Shown one piece after another: positions 1-8,326 of a DNA stretch of 22,428 nucleotides (position 1 is the first letter of the stretch; every line of letters starts with the position of its first letter). The DNA lies in contig DPKT01000032.1 of assembly GCA_003542385.1 (NCBI GenBank), forward strand, positions 1-22,428, written 5' to 3'. The position numbers and the translations under genes were made by a program. The notes under the pieces were generated by a model. It was not told where the DNA came from. It was given only the letters and a program-made list of their open reading frames with translations, and did no database searches. This DNA comes from Desulfomicrobium sp. (GTDB lineage: Bacteria; Desulfobacterota; Desulfovibrionia; Desulfovibrionales; Desulfomicrobiaceae).

Positions 1-10
1 CAAGAAAACC

Positions 11-202
11 CTATCCCAGAGCAAGAGGGATAGCGGGAATTCCCTGTTGTGTTTTGAGATTTGCCAGCGCAATGGCCGACAGAATGGAATCTGCATCAGG
101 ATTCTTGTGTCCAATCACCAAAATTGGTTGGGCCATCACACAGATGACACTGCTCGCGAGAACAACGATGACTGAAATCAGATGCGCAAGGTATCTTTTC
201 AT
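11..202 (-). pseudogene. Truncated secreted Mn-dependent inorganic pyrophosphatase (DHH family) fragment
   Basis: The N-terminal ~25 residues from MKRYLAHL look like a Sec signal peptide: basic start, hydrophobic core, cut near VMAQ-P. They are followed by ILVIGHKNPDADS, the first metal-binding motif (HxNPDxDS) of family II (PpaC-type) pyrophosphatases. The chain then ends at a TAG codon after only about 63 residues, whereas the family has about 300. The start at 202 is preferred over an ATG at 250 because an AGAGGCGGA ribosome site precedes it and the signal peptide then begins at residue 1. The reaction would be PPi to 2 Pi, here outside the cytoplasm. The rest of the gene would lie left of the window, so I cannot tell a premature stop from a truncation. 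The identification rests on one motif plus its surroundings. Confidence 0.55.
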
Positions 203-281
203 AGTGTTCCGCCTCTGTTGGAAATGAACATTCAGGCTGTTTGCATTCACAAGGCAGGATCACCTGCCGCTTGTACCGCGA

Positions 282-446
282 CACTCTCGACCCCATCAGG
301 TCTCCCATCGGATCGAAATCCCCGTCGTTGCGGAGTAGGTCAAAGCCGTTCTCGATACAGAATTTCGCGATCACGATATCGATGGTCTTGCAAAACGTTA
401 CGCCGTTTCTGCGCAGGGAGCGATAGTTTTGTGCCGCTGCGATTGC
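282..446 (-). pseudogene. Remnant of a VapC-type PIN-domain toxin (C-terminal half)
   Basis: Reading the minus strand from about 446 gives AAAQNYRSLRRNG, then KTIDIVIAKFCIENG, then LLRNDGDFDPMGDLMGSRV. This is the usual second half of VapC ribonucleases (NYR-LR-G, KTIDxxIAxxCI, LLHxDxDFDP), including the third and fourth acidic residues of the PIN active site. The first half, with the opening Asp, is missing: the frame is closed by TGA at 504-506 and shows no PIN similarity there. The frame also runs on past the natural C-terminus to 96. I call it a dead toxin remnant. No VapB gene lies next to it; the neighbouring AbrB-type gene points the other way and has its own toxin. Confidence 0.6.
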
Positions 447-519
447 CGATCTCTGCCGACAACAGTTACCAATTTCACGGAAATCGGAACTGCTGAATCC
501 AGCTCACGCAGCCACCATT

Positions 520-548
520 TTGACACAAAATCCCAAAATGGGAATTGC
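520..548 (+). promoter_or_regulatory. Probable promoter/operator of the AbrB-RelE-type toxin-antitoxin pair
   Basis: A consensus -35 hexamer TTGACA lies at 520-525. Just downstream is a perfect inverted repeat TCCCA-AAA-TGGGA (531-543), placed where the spacer and -10 should be. The -10 itself is poor (AATTGC at 17-bp spacing). A small palindrome overlapping the promoter of an antitoxin gene is the usual site of autorepression. The start codon lies about 50 bp downstream. Confidence 0.4.
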
Positions 549-595
549 CCCCTTCCCCTTTTCGTCTTATTCTCAAACTCATGGAGGAACAAATC

Positions 596-865
596 ATGCT
601 CACGCAAACCGATTCCCGCCGTCGCATCACGCTGCCGCCGACAACGGGCATCAAGCCCGGCGACACCGTTGAAATAGAGGTTTTGGAGGACGGCCGCATC
701 ATGCTCATTCCTGTGGAGACCATTCCCCGTCACCAGCTTTGGGCCTGGACCGCTGACAGCAAGCAGGCCATCGTCCGCTCCCTGGAAGACACTCGCCCTT
801 CGGAAGTCGTCGAAACCGCCGAAGCCGCCCGTGACGTGGCCAAGAGATGGGCTGATGAGGATTGA
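596..865 (+). CDS. AbrB/MazE-family antitoxin (SpoVT-AbrB DNA-binding domain)
   Basis: An 89-aa protein whose first ~45 residues have the swapped-hairpin AbrB pattern: TDSRRRITLP, then IKPGDTVEIEVLEDGRIML. This is the usual sequence of antitoxins and transition-state regulators of this fold. The C-terminal part (residues 46-89) is acidic and probably wraps and blocks the toxin. The start at 596 is fixed by GGAGG at 583-587, 8 bp upstream; an upstream in-frame start at 545 would run through that site. The reading frame overlaps the next gene by 11 bp, so the two are translationally coupled. It likely represses its own promoter through the inverted repeat at 531-543. An AbrB antitoxin with a RelE/ParE-type partner, rather than MazF or VapC, is a mixed pairing that occurs in bacteria. 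Confidence 0.8.
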   Translation: MLTQTDSRRRITLPPTTGIKPGDTVEIEVLEDGRIMLIPVETIPRHQLWAWTADSKQAIVRSLEDTRPSEVVETAEAARDVAKRWADED

Positions 866-1154
866 AATCAGGCCCGCTTTCGACGAGGCGGTCATGGCCG
901 CCGAACCAGCAGTGCGCAAGGCCGCAGCGAAAATGCTGGTCCTGCTCCAATCCCTTGAGCTTGTGGACCCCTGGAAACACCCCGGCCTCAATTTCGAAAA
1001 ACTCCACGGAATGATCGAACCGGACACGGGCCACCAACTTTATTCCCTGCGCGTCACGGCCAGCGCCCGGGCCGTAACCTGCCTGCTCAGCGGCTCAACC
1101 CTCGTGCTGATCAGCCTGCACGTCCAGCACGACAAGGCATACAGGAAGCGCTGA
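855..1154 (+). CDS. RelE/ParE-superfamily toxin
   Basis: A 99-aa protein. Its C-terminal half, LYSLRVTASARAVTCLL then LVLISLHVQHDKAYRK, matches the strand-strand-strand core of RelE/ParE/YafQ toxins, where an Arg-rich central strand and a terminal H-(D/E)xAY motif are common. Most members cut mRNA on the ribosome and a few poison gyrase; the sequence does not tell which. The start at 855 is chosen because the ATG overlaps the end of the antitoxin gene (11 bp), the usual coupling; an earlier start at 831 would add 8 residues with no family match. No frameshift or missing segment is seen, so the pair appears functional. Confidence 0.7.
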   Translation: MRIEIRPAFDEAVMAAEPAVRKAAAKMLVLLQSLELVDPWKHPGLNFEKLHGMIEPDTGHQLYSLRVTASARAVTCLLSGSTLVLISLHVQHDKAYRKR

Positions 1155-1225
1155 CAAACAGGCGGTGGGACGGCACTTCGGACTCCCGAGACCAGGCGCA
1201 CAAGTACCATAAAAATGCCCAGTCC

Positions 1226-4200
1226 TTACGCTGTCGCAAATTCAAGCGCCATCGCTCTTGCACCCGCGAGATCCTTCTTGCCGGTCCCGAGTTTCGGAAT
1301 TTCCTCAACGGCGAAAAATTTGTCGGGGACAAGAAGGGGATTCGTCCCGCTTTCCAGCATGGCTTTCCTGAGGGTCGCCGGCTCGTTCATGCCACTGACC
1401 AGGGCCACGATCCGCTCCCCTTTCTTCACGTCGCGCACGGCTACTGCCACGGTATCCGCACCCGAAGGGGCGTTGCGCAGCAACGCCTCCTCCACGGCGG
1501 CAAGGCTGACCATCTCCCCGCCGATTTTTGCGAAACGGGAATAACGGTCCAGAATGACCAGAAAACCATCCTCATCGATGCGTCCCTTGTCGCCACTCTT
1601 GTACCAGCGAATGCCGTCCTGCTCGATAATGGCGCCCCTAGTCCTGGCCTCGTCATCAAGATATCCCTTCATGATCTGGGTGCCGCCAATGAGAATCAGG
1701 CCGGCTTCCCCGGCGGGCAGATCCTCAAAGGTTTCCGGGTCGACTACGCGCAAGGCGCTTCCGGGCAACGGCAGGCCCACCGTCCCCGTCTTCGAGCCCA
1801 CCTGCACAGAAAACCCGTTGGTGTTGAGCACGTCCACGGTGTTCACGGTGGCAACCGGCGTTGTCTCCGTGGTGCCGTAGCCTTCATGAACCTCAAGCCC
1901 GAACTTTTCCTTGAAGGCCCGTCGTGTCTCGTCGTTGAGCCTCTCAGCACCGGCGACCACCAGTCGCAGCGAGGAGAACATGAGACGGTGCAGTTTCTGA
2001 TTGCGGGTGTAGAGACCGAGGAATGTGGGGGTGGCGCAGAGGAACGTCGCCTGATATTCGGCTGCAAGGCATCCGATTCTGTAGGCGTCCGTGGGGTCGG
2101 GATGGCAAACCACGGGTATGCCCTCGATCAGCGGCATGAATGTGGTCACCGTGAGGCCGAAGGCGTGAAAGAGCGGCAGCGTCCCGAGGAAGACATCGTG
2201 GTCCCGGGCGTTGAACAGGCTGGACACCTGCTTGATGTTGCCCATGATGTTCTTGTGACTGAGCATGACCCCCTTGGGGGATCCTTCGGAACCGCTGCTG
2301 AAGAGAATGGCCGCGGTGTCGTCCAGGCAGACCCTCTGGAAAAAGAGAAGCCGCAGGACAAAGGCGGGCAGCACCTGCGACGCGATCATTGCAGCGATGA
2401 AAGCGCCCTTGCCGATATCCGAGCGCAGCGTTTCCATGAAAAACACCTCACGGTCCTGCAAAATTCCGCTCAGATCGATCCCCCTGCCCCGGAGCCTGTC
2501 GAGAAACGCCTCGGATGTGACGATGGTCCCGATATGCGCCCGCTCGAGAATTCCATGCAGCGTGTCAGCCCCCGAGGTGTAGTTGAGATTCACCACGGTC
2601 CTGCCGAGCATGAGCAGGGACATGTTGGCAATGACCCCGCCGACGCTGGCCGGCAGGAGCACGCCCACATTCTTCTGGCCGACGGTCCTTTTCCGCAGCA
2701 TGCGGGAGGCGAGAATGCACACGGATAGGAGTCGACGATGAGACATGTCGCTCCCCGTCGAGTCGGCCACGGCGCGGCGCCCCGGATACCGTTTGGCTGT
2801 TTTGAGCCAGGCCGTGTGCAGGGGATCGAAGGTTTGGGAGTACTCCTTCCAGGCCGCGATGGACAGTCTGGAGACGGCCTTCTTGACCTCCGGAGCCGAG
2901 GCCGCCGTGGCCATCGGCGGCCCGAAGCAGACCGTCACGTCGCGGATGCTGCGGATGCGTGACGTCTCCCGCAGTCGCGGTCCGGCGAAGGAAAACAGGC
3001 TGCCCCAGAGACCGCGCAGATAAAAGGGAACAATGGCGCAGCCCGACTCGCGGGCCGGAATCTCGAAACCGCGCTTGAACTCGCCGAGCTGTCCGTTGCG
3101 GCTGATGGCACCTTCGGGGAATATGACTACGCACTCACCGGCCTTGAGGGCCGTCTCCACGTCCCGCAGGGCCTGTCTGCTGCCCCGCGAGGAAATGGGG
3201 ATCATGCCCAGGCGCCGGAGCAACCACTTCAGATACCAGCGTTCATAAATGGAACGCTCCATGACGAAACGCAAGCGGCGCGGGACGGCCAGATGCAGCA
3301 CCGCCCAGTCGATCCAGCTGACATGGTTGCCCAGCAAAAGCACGCCGCCGTCTGCCGGCAGATGGTTGAGCCCTGACACCGACAGCCTGTAGCGCTGCGA
3401 GAACAGAATGTAGAGCAGGTACCGCAACAGGGACTGGGGCAGTTTCCCGAGAGTATATATCGTGCCGACCAGGGCGACTGCCGCGAGAATATAGAAAAGC
3501 GGCACGCTGCCAATGCCTGCAAGTGACATGACCAGGGTCAGCCCCAGAAAGGCCAGCATGCCGATATTCTGGAGAAAATTGTTTCCGGCCAGAATCTTCC
3601 CCAGTTCCCGGTCCCGGGCCGAGAACTGGATGAGGGCATTGAGCGGCACGACCAGAAGCCCCCCGCAGACGCCGTAGCCGAAAAGGAGCGCGCTGAGCAG
3701 TGCCCGACTCTCGATGTTCGGCAAGAGGAAGAGGCACACGGTCATGCCCATGGCCCCCAGGGGGATGGTGCCGGTCTCGATGAAATTGCGCGATACCTTC
3801 CCCGCCATCACGGAACCGATGATGATGCCCAGGCCGCCCAGGGCCAGCATGCCCTGGGTCACGACCGTGTTCGTCTCCCCGGCGGCATCCTTGAGATACG
3901 CCCCGAATGTCGCGAGAAGGACCTGGTTCACGGACCAGAAAATGGTCAGCCCGATGATGGAGAGCCAGATGACCTGCTTTTCCCTCAGCAACTTCACGTT
4001 GTCCCGCAGATACCCTCCCCGGAGGTATTTCACGCTGTCGATGGAGACCTGTCGGTCTCCGGGTCGGATATCCGGCAGCCGGAAGGCGAGGATGGTTTCC
4101 AGGACGGTCCCGGCCACCAAAATGTACCCGCACGGTGCGATGGCCTTCAGAATTTCCTGCGGACTGTCCGGCATGATTACCGGCAAAAACGCTTCGAAAA

Positions 4201-4681
4201 ACACGGAAAAGATCACGGCGCCGAGAAGAATGGCCACAATGGTTACCGCCTGTACGACGGCATTGACCTGTGCGAGGCCCTCCTGTCCGGTCATCTCCTT
4301 GATGTAGCCGTACTTGGCTGGAGAATAGAAGGCGCTCTGCACGGCAAGCAGGAACGTCATGAGAAAGGCGGGCCAGAACATCCCGGCATGGTAAAAGATC
4401 ACGATCAGCACGGCCAGGGGGATCGCGGCGGCCGCGGAGATCCTGATGACCCGGCTCTTGGCGAACCTGTCGGCGATGCAGGCTGCCGGAGTGAAGAGAA
4501 GGATGAACGGCAGCAACAGGAACGCGTTCACCATTGCGGTCAGTGCGATTTGTTCTGTCCCGGAAAAGACCTTGAAGACCGTGTTTTGAATAACGATTTT
4601 ATGTCCCAGGTCGGTGATCGCGTTGAGGAGCACAGCCAGGATGTAGGGCGTGAATCCGCACATTTTTCTCAGACTTTTCAT
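1226..4681 (-). CDS. aas: LplT - PlsC - acyl-ACP synthetase three-domain fusion (lysophospholipid uptake and re-acylation)
   Basis: A 1151-aa inner-membrane protein with three parts. Residues 1-~420 are an MFS-type transporter like E. coli LplT (about 12 hydrophobic segments), which flips lysophospholipid inward. Residues ~430-610 are a PlsC acyltransferase with NHVSWIDW (452-459) and FPEGAIS (521-527). Residues ~640-1140 are an AMP-forming acyl-ACP synthetase with the P-loop FSSGSEGSPKG (794-804), YGTTETTP and a late YKSGDKGRIDEDGF motif. In E. coli the transporter and Aas are separate neighbouring genes; here they are one chain. The expected job is to take in 2-acyl-lysophospholipid and restore the sn-1 acyl chain using acyl-ACP made in situ. 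It is the last gene of the minus-strand lipid operon, 75 bp after the M23 gene. It is full length with all motifs intact. Confidence 0.9.
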   Translation of the reverse strand: MKSLRKMCGFTPYILAVLLNAITDLGHKIVIQNTVFKVFSGTEQIALTAMVNAFLLLPFILLFTPAACIADRFAKSRVIRISAAAAIPLAVLIVIFYHAGMFWPAFLMTFLLAVQSAFYSPAKYGYIKEMTGQEGLAQVNAVVQAVTIVAILLGAVIFSVFFEAFLPVIMPDSPQEILKAIAPCGYILVAGTVLETILAFRLPDIRPGDRQVSIDSVKYLRGGYLRDNVKLLREKQVIWLSIIGLTIFWSVNQVLLATFGAYLKDAAGETNTVVTQGMLALGGLGIIIGSVMAGKVSRNFIETGTIPLGAMGMTVCLFLLPNIESRALLSALLFGYGVCGGLLVVPLNALIQFSARDRELGKILAGNNFLQNIGMLAFLGLTLVMSLAGIGSVPLFYILAAVALVGTIYTLGKLPQSLLRYLLYILFSQRYRLSVSGLNHLPADGGVLLLGNHVSWIDWAVLHLAVPRRLRFVMERSIYERWYLKWLLRRLGMIPISSRGSRQALRDVETALKAGECVVIFPEGAISRNGQLGEFKRGFEIPARESGCAIVPFYLRGLWGSLFSFAGPRLRETSRIRSIRDVTVCFGPPMATAASAPEVKKAVSRLSIAAWKEYSQTFDPLHTAWLKTAKRYPGRRAVADSTGSDMSHRRLLSVCILASRMLRKRTVGQKNVGVLLPASVGGVIANMSLLMLGRTVVNLNYTSGADTLHGILERAHIGTIVTSEAFLDRLRGRGIDLSGILQDREVFFMETLRSDIGKGAFIAAMIASQVLPAFVLRLLFFQRVCLDDTAAILFSSGSEGSPKGVMLSHKNIMGNIKQVSSLFNARDHDVFLGTLPLFHAFGLTVTTFMPLIEGIPVVCHPDPTDAYRIGCLAAEYQATFLCATPTFLGLYTRNQKLHRLMFSSLRLVVAGAERLNDETRRAFKEKFGLEVHEGYGTTETTPVATVNTVDVLNTNGFSVQVGSKTGTVGLPLPGSALRVVDPETFEDLPAGEAGLILIGGTQIMKGYLDDEARTRGAIIEQDGIRWYKSGDKGRIDEDGFLVILDRYSRFAKIGGEMVSLAAVEEALLRNAPSGADTVAVAVRDVKKGERIVALVSGMNEPATLRKAMLESGTNPLLVPDKFFAVEEIPKLGTGKKDLAGARAMALEFATA

Positions 4682-4756
4682 TGTCGGTATCCTTGTTCTC
4701 GGTTGCGTCGGAAAGGACCTCGAAACTCGACGGCTGCGGGCCTTGAAGCGAAAAAA

Positions 4757-5266
4757 TCACGGTGTGCCGCGGAGATACGGATCAGGATCGAGGTAGAACG
4801 CCTTCCAGAACCCTTGCGTCGAACCCTCGACGTCCCACGGGACGGAAAAAATGCGCACCACGGAGTAATGCAGATGGGGCGGCGTGCTGCGCGCGTTGCC
4901 TGTATCGCCGAGTGTTCCAAGTTCGCCGCCGGGCGGGACAAAACAAAGCGCGGACGCCGTGACGGAGTCCAGGTGGGCGTAGTAATGCAGACGCCATTTT
5001 GGCCCCAGCACCACGGCCACGTTGCCGCCTCGGTCGATGCTCCCGACAAAAAGGACGATGCCCGCCGTGGCGCTCGTCACGCCTGCCCCCCGGCGGCCGA
5101 AGATGTCGATGCCCTTGTGGACCCCGGACAGGCCCCACGGCTCGTGCCAGAAGGATTTCCGATTCCAGTCTCCGGGTGTCGCTCCGACCACCGGGATCAC
5201 GATCCTTTCCGGGATCGCGAAACCGGCAGCCATGATGCACACGATGATTACGAGGACCCCTTTCAT
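4757..5266 (-). CDS. M23-family (LytM-type) metallopeptidase
   Basis: A 169-aa protein with an N-terminal hydrophobic stretch (residues 2-18, probable signal peptide or anchor). It has the complete LytM zinc set: HKGID (H50, D54), YYAHLD (H98) and HLH (H131, H133), with the usual GDTGNA loop before the last pair. Members cut peptide cross-links in peptidoglycan, or act as inactive regulators; here all ligands are present, so an active enzyme is likely, in the periplasm. The start at 5266 is set by AGGCGGAA just upstream; the longer frame to 5461 only reads antisense to part of the phosphatase gene. The gap to the upstream phosphatase stop is 16 bp, so it is part of the operon. A wall hydrolase in a lipid operon is unusual. 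It is much shorter than typical septal LytM proteins. Confidence 0.85.
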   Translation of the reverse strand: MKGVLVIIVCIMAAGFAIPERIVIPVVGATPGDWNRKSFWHEPWGLSGVHKGIDIFGRRGAGVTSATAGIVLFVGSIDRGGNVAVVLGPKWRLHYYAHLDSVTASALCFVPPGGELGTLGDTGNARSTPPHLHYSVVRIFSVPWDVEGSTQGFWKAFYLDPDPYLRGTP

Positions 5267-5282
5267 TTCCGCCTGACGGACA

Positions 5283-6593
5283 TCAGTCCAGAGCCGTACA
5301 CGTTTGCAGAAAAGACACGACTTCGTCGCGCACCACCAGACCGGGCCTCTTCCCGCGCAACAGAGCAACCGCATCACGGGCGTCCGCGCAGTCTCCCTTT
5401 TCGATGAGATAACCGCCGATGATGGCTGCGCTGCGCGAATATCCGACCTTGCAGTGCACATAGACCGTTCCGCGCTCCATTTCGCCTTTGATGAACGAGA
5501 CGGCTTCGAAGAACTGGGCGCTGGTCGGTGCGGTCAGATCGAGGATGGGCACATTCAGATAGCGCGCGGCTCGAAAGGAAGGGACCTCGGAGAATTCCGA
5601 CGTCAGATCCAAAACTGCGGTGACGCCCAGGCCGATTGCCTGACGCGCCTTCGCATCAGACAGTCTTCGACCCATCCAGAGACCGGGAAGTATTTCGTTC
5701 CATGGATAGGATCGACGGGAGTAATACAGCAGCGACACGAAATGGCCGAGAATGACGGGGGCCAGCAATATGCGGGAGCAGAGCGCCAACCGGCCGCCAT
5801 GCTTGCGATACACGTTGGGGAAAAGCCCGAAATATGCGCTGCAGACCAGGAGCATTGCCGCGGCCGGCCACGCCGGAAACAGATGCCCCGTTGCTGCCGC
5901 TGTCAGGCCGAACAAAACCGCGCCGATACCGTAGAGATGCGCTACACGATAATTCGCGGTTCCCTGCTCGTTCGGACCCCGCGAAAAAAGGTAACAGCAG
6001 AATACGGCCAGAACGAAGCCTCCGATGACATCGACGACATGATGCTGCCAAGTGAGAACGGTCGAAAATCCGACCAGGCCGAACCATGCGAGCAGGGCCA
6101 ATCGCAGCAACCCCGTGGTGGCGGCTGCGTACACTTCGGCGAGAATGCCTTGCAACGCGATATGCAGCGAAGGAAACATGTTGTACGGGCGGTCGAACGC
6201 GTGCAAAAAGCTGAAGATCGCTCCAAGCCATCCTTCAGGGGCCGGTCGTTCGAAGGCGAACCGCAGCGGGAAACACAAAAAAAACAGGCCCGCGATCAGA
6301 ATGGCGAAACTGACGCGCATGGCGAACATCCGGCGTTCGTCAGATCTCCTGCAGACAAGGGGCGCCATAACGAAAAACAGGTCTATGGACATGTATGGAA
6401 TGATCATGAGGGGTACGAAAGGGATCGTCCGCTCCCACGCAAAAACCACGGAGCCGACATCGCCGCGCAACGACGTCAGCCAGGAACAGCCTCCGTATAC
6501 CACGATGAAAAGCGCCGACGTGAATGCGGCGACCAGGGCCGCCTCTGTCAGCCCCTGACGCGACGCGCCGTCGAGACAGTGAATATTCCCCAT
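5283..6593 (-). CDS. ynbD: YnbD-like PAP2 / dual-specificity phosphatase fusion, membrane protein
   Basis: A 436-aa protein with two phosphatase modules. Residues ~20-290 are a multi-pass membrane domain of the PAP2 (lipid phosphate phosphatase/inositolphosphotransferase) type with MFPSLH (H144) and QHHVVDVIGG (H184/H185, D188). Residues ~295-436 are a cytosolic dual-specificity phosphatase domain with the loop HCKVGYSRSA (Cys381, Arg387). The same fusion occurs in E. coli YnbD. PAP2 enzymes remove phosphate from lipids such as PA or PGP, and some DSPs (PTPMT1) hydrolyse PGP, so a role in finishing a lipid head group is reasonable. The substrate is unknown. The start at 6593 is chosen for a GGAG 8 bp upstream; it overlaps the preceding gene by 46 bp. 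An ATG at 6680 is possible, but its first 29 residues look non-coding. Confidence 0.85.
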   Translation of the reverse strand: MGNIHCLDGASRQGLTEAALVAAFTSALFIVVYGGCSWLTSLRGDVGSVVFAWERTIPFVPLMIIPYMSIDLFFVMAPLVCRRSDERRMFAMRVSFAILIAGLFFLCFPLRFAFERPAPEGWLGAIFSFLHAFDRPYNMFPSLHIALQGILAEVYAAATTGLLRLALLAWFGLVGFSTVLTWQHHVVDVIGGFVLAVFCCYLFSRGPNEQGTANYRVAHLYGIGAVLFGLTAAATGHLFPAWPAAAMLLVCSAYFGLFPNVYRKHGGRLALCSRILLAPVILGHFVSLLYYSRRSYPWNEILPGLWMGRRLSDAKARQAIGLGVTAVLDLTSEFSEVPSFRAARYLNVPILDLTAPTSAQFFEAVSFIKGEMERGTVYVHCKVGYSRSAAIIGGYLIEKGDCADARDAVALLRGKRPGLVVRDEVVSFLQTCTALD

Positions 6594-8284
6594 GGGTCGA
6601 TCTCCATACCTGTTTTCTCGAATCCGGCCGACCTGATCATCTCGTCCAGTTCCGCCTGGGAACGGCGGCGCATGATCCAAGGCGCGCCGTCGCGATTGGG
6701 CAGTACCCTGGCGATGACCTCGAGCTGCGGATGCCAGGGCTGCCCCGTATAGACCAGATACCCTCCCGGCTCGGTCACCTCGCCGATGGCCTTCAGGGAA
6801 GCGAGAACCCGGTCATTGTCGGGAAACAATTCGTACAGGCCGGACACGATGACCACATTGGGACGCGGCCTGACCGCCCGGATCGACTCAGGGTCAAAGG
6901 CGTCGGCCCGTTCGAAACGCGTTCGATCGAGACCGAGGCTTGAAGCTAGCGCCCGGCCCTGCTCCAGATTGCCCTCGTCCCAATCCCGCAACGTCGCATC
7001 GACTTTGCCCTCCCGCGCCTTGAGGACACTCAGGACATAGCGGCCGCAGCCTGTTGCAACATCCAGAAGCGTGACCGGGGACGCAGCGGCTTCAAGAGTG
7101 TCCATCACGGCGTGAAGCTGTTTTTCCAGATGCCGGCGGCGCATGCGGATGCCTTTCCAGCCGATGGCGTCGAGGTAGGCGCGGTCGATGGCCCGGCCTA
7201 TGCGCCCGAGGCCGCGGGCGCTGTCTTCATACACGTAATCAAGACTTCTCCCCGAATCGAAACCGGTCTCCAGACCGATCGCGATTCCGCGGCTCAGCCT
7301 GCCAAGCGCCCGCAACGCAAGTTTTTGCATGGAAAAGAACGCGGTCCTGAGAACTGACGTGGACTGCCGGAGCAGGTCATACTCCACGCGCATGGCGTCT
7401 CCCCGGTGGGCGTTCAGCAGATGCGAGCGGTCCACTTCCTCCGTGAAGGACCGGATGACGAATTCGCGGATATCCTCCATGACGCGATCCCGGCCCGCCT
7501 CGTGAAGCAGGGCATGGTGGAAGCCGGGATACTCGTGCATTTCCTTCCGGGTCGCCCCGAGATTTCTGTAGAATTTTCTCTGGGCCTCGGTTTCGACGAC
7601 GCAGTCCGACCCCGCCGCGAGAATCAGCGTCGGTGTGGTGATGGCGTGGGCGTCGCCCATGATCCGGCCGGCCGTGTCGTACATCTCCACAAGGACATTG
7701 ACGGAGATGCGCCGCGTGATCAGCGGGTCTGTTCGATAAAGACGCTGCTGCTCGAAGTCGTGAGTCAGCATGCCCGCGCTCACGTAACTACTGACAAAGG
7801 CCTTCTCCTTGAATTTGAGAAGCATGCGCAGCAGCGGCATGGCCATGGGGACATAAAGTCTGATGCGGAAAGCTGGGGCGAGAAGGATTAGGGCCCGAAT
7901 TCGCGGCGCGAAGTCGTGCGCCCAGGCACAGGCCGTGACCGCGCCCACGCTGTTGGCCACGATGATGATATTTTCGGCCGAAATGCCATGTTCGGCACAA
8001 ACGAAGCGGACAAACGCATCAAGGTCTCTGACCAGATCGTAGTAGTTATCCGCATGTCCTCGGTCTCCGGGTGATCGGCCATGCCCCCGCATGTCCCAGG
8101 AAAAGGCGAGGAAATCGCCCAGCCCCAGTTCCTGCACAGCGCGGGACAGACGCCCGGAGTGTTCATGGCCGCGATGCAGAAAGATCAGCGCCCTGTCTGT
8201 CGCCTGTGATGTGCACCAGCTGCGATAGAACAACTCAGCGCCATCCCAGCTGGAGAATGTTCCTTCGGATTCGATCCAATCCAT
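6548..8284 (-). CDS. ynbC: YnbC-like alpha/beta hydrolase - SAM methyltransferase fusion
   Basis: A 578-aa protein. Residues 1-~285 are an alpha/beta hydrolase of the monoacylglycerol-lipase type: LHRGHEHSGR at the oxyanion side, MRGHGRSPG, nucleophile elbow ANSVGA (Ser112), acid GSD (Asp227) and GFHHALLHE (His256/257). Residues ~385-578 are a class I methyltransferase with motif I LLDVATGCGRY (404-414) and a later EPGGYLVYTGQPWHP. The E. coli homologue YnbC has the same two halves and no established activity. The hydrolase half may release an acyl chain from a glycerolipid and the methyltransferase half may modify a head group or fatty acid; both are inference. The start is fixed by GGGAGG 6 bp before the ATG at 8284; the frame to 8323 adds 13 non-homologous residues. 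It lies 42 bp after the acyltransferase gene. Confidence 0.88.
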   Translation of the reverse strand: MDWIESEGTFSSWDGAELFYRSWCTSQATDRALIFLHRGHEHSGRLSRAVQELGLGDFLAFSWDMRGHGRSPGDRGHADNYYDLVRDLDAFVRFVCAEHGISAENIIIVANSVGAVTACAWAHDFAPRIRALILLAPAFRIRLYVPMAMPLLRMLLKFKEKAFVSSYVSAGMLTHDFEQQRLYRTDPLITRRISVNVLVEMYDTAGRIMGDAHAITTPTLILAAGSDCVVETEAQRKFYRNLGATRKEMHEYPGFHHALLHEAGRDRVMEDIREFVIRSFTEEVDRSHLLNAHRGDAMRVEYDLLRQSTSVLRTAFFSMQKLALRALGRLSRGIAIGLETGFDSGRSLDYVYEDSARGLGRIGRAIDRAYLDAIGWKGIRMRRRHLEKQLHAVMDTLEAAASPVTLLDVATGCGRYVLSVLKAREGKVDATLRDWDEGNLEQGRALASSLGLDRTRFERADAFDPESIRAVRPRPNVVIVSGLYELFPDNDRVLASLKAIGEVTEPGGYLVYTGQPWHPQLEVIARVLPNRDGAPWIMRRRSQAELDEMIRSAGFEKTGMEIDPWGIFTVSTARRVRG

Positions 8285-8326
8285 AATGTTCCTCCCTAAT
8301 CTGTTGCGCCCGCTACGGGCCAAGCC

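Noticed and set aside
96..374. Minus-strand 92-aa frame as an intact gene
   Set aside because: Only its first ~30 residues match the end of a PIN domain; the rest is read-through, so it was annotated as a remnant.
1886..2728. 280-aa open frame on the plus strand
   Set aside because: It is antisense to the Aas fusion, has no domain or ribosome site, and its composition (E/G/H-rich) is typical of a shadow frame in GC-rich DNA.
4388..6752. Long plus-strand open frames (339 and 482 aa)
   Set aside because: They run antisense to the M23, phosphatase and hydrolase genes, which carry clear catalytic motifs; the shadows have none.
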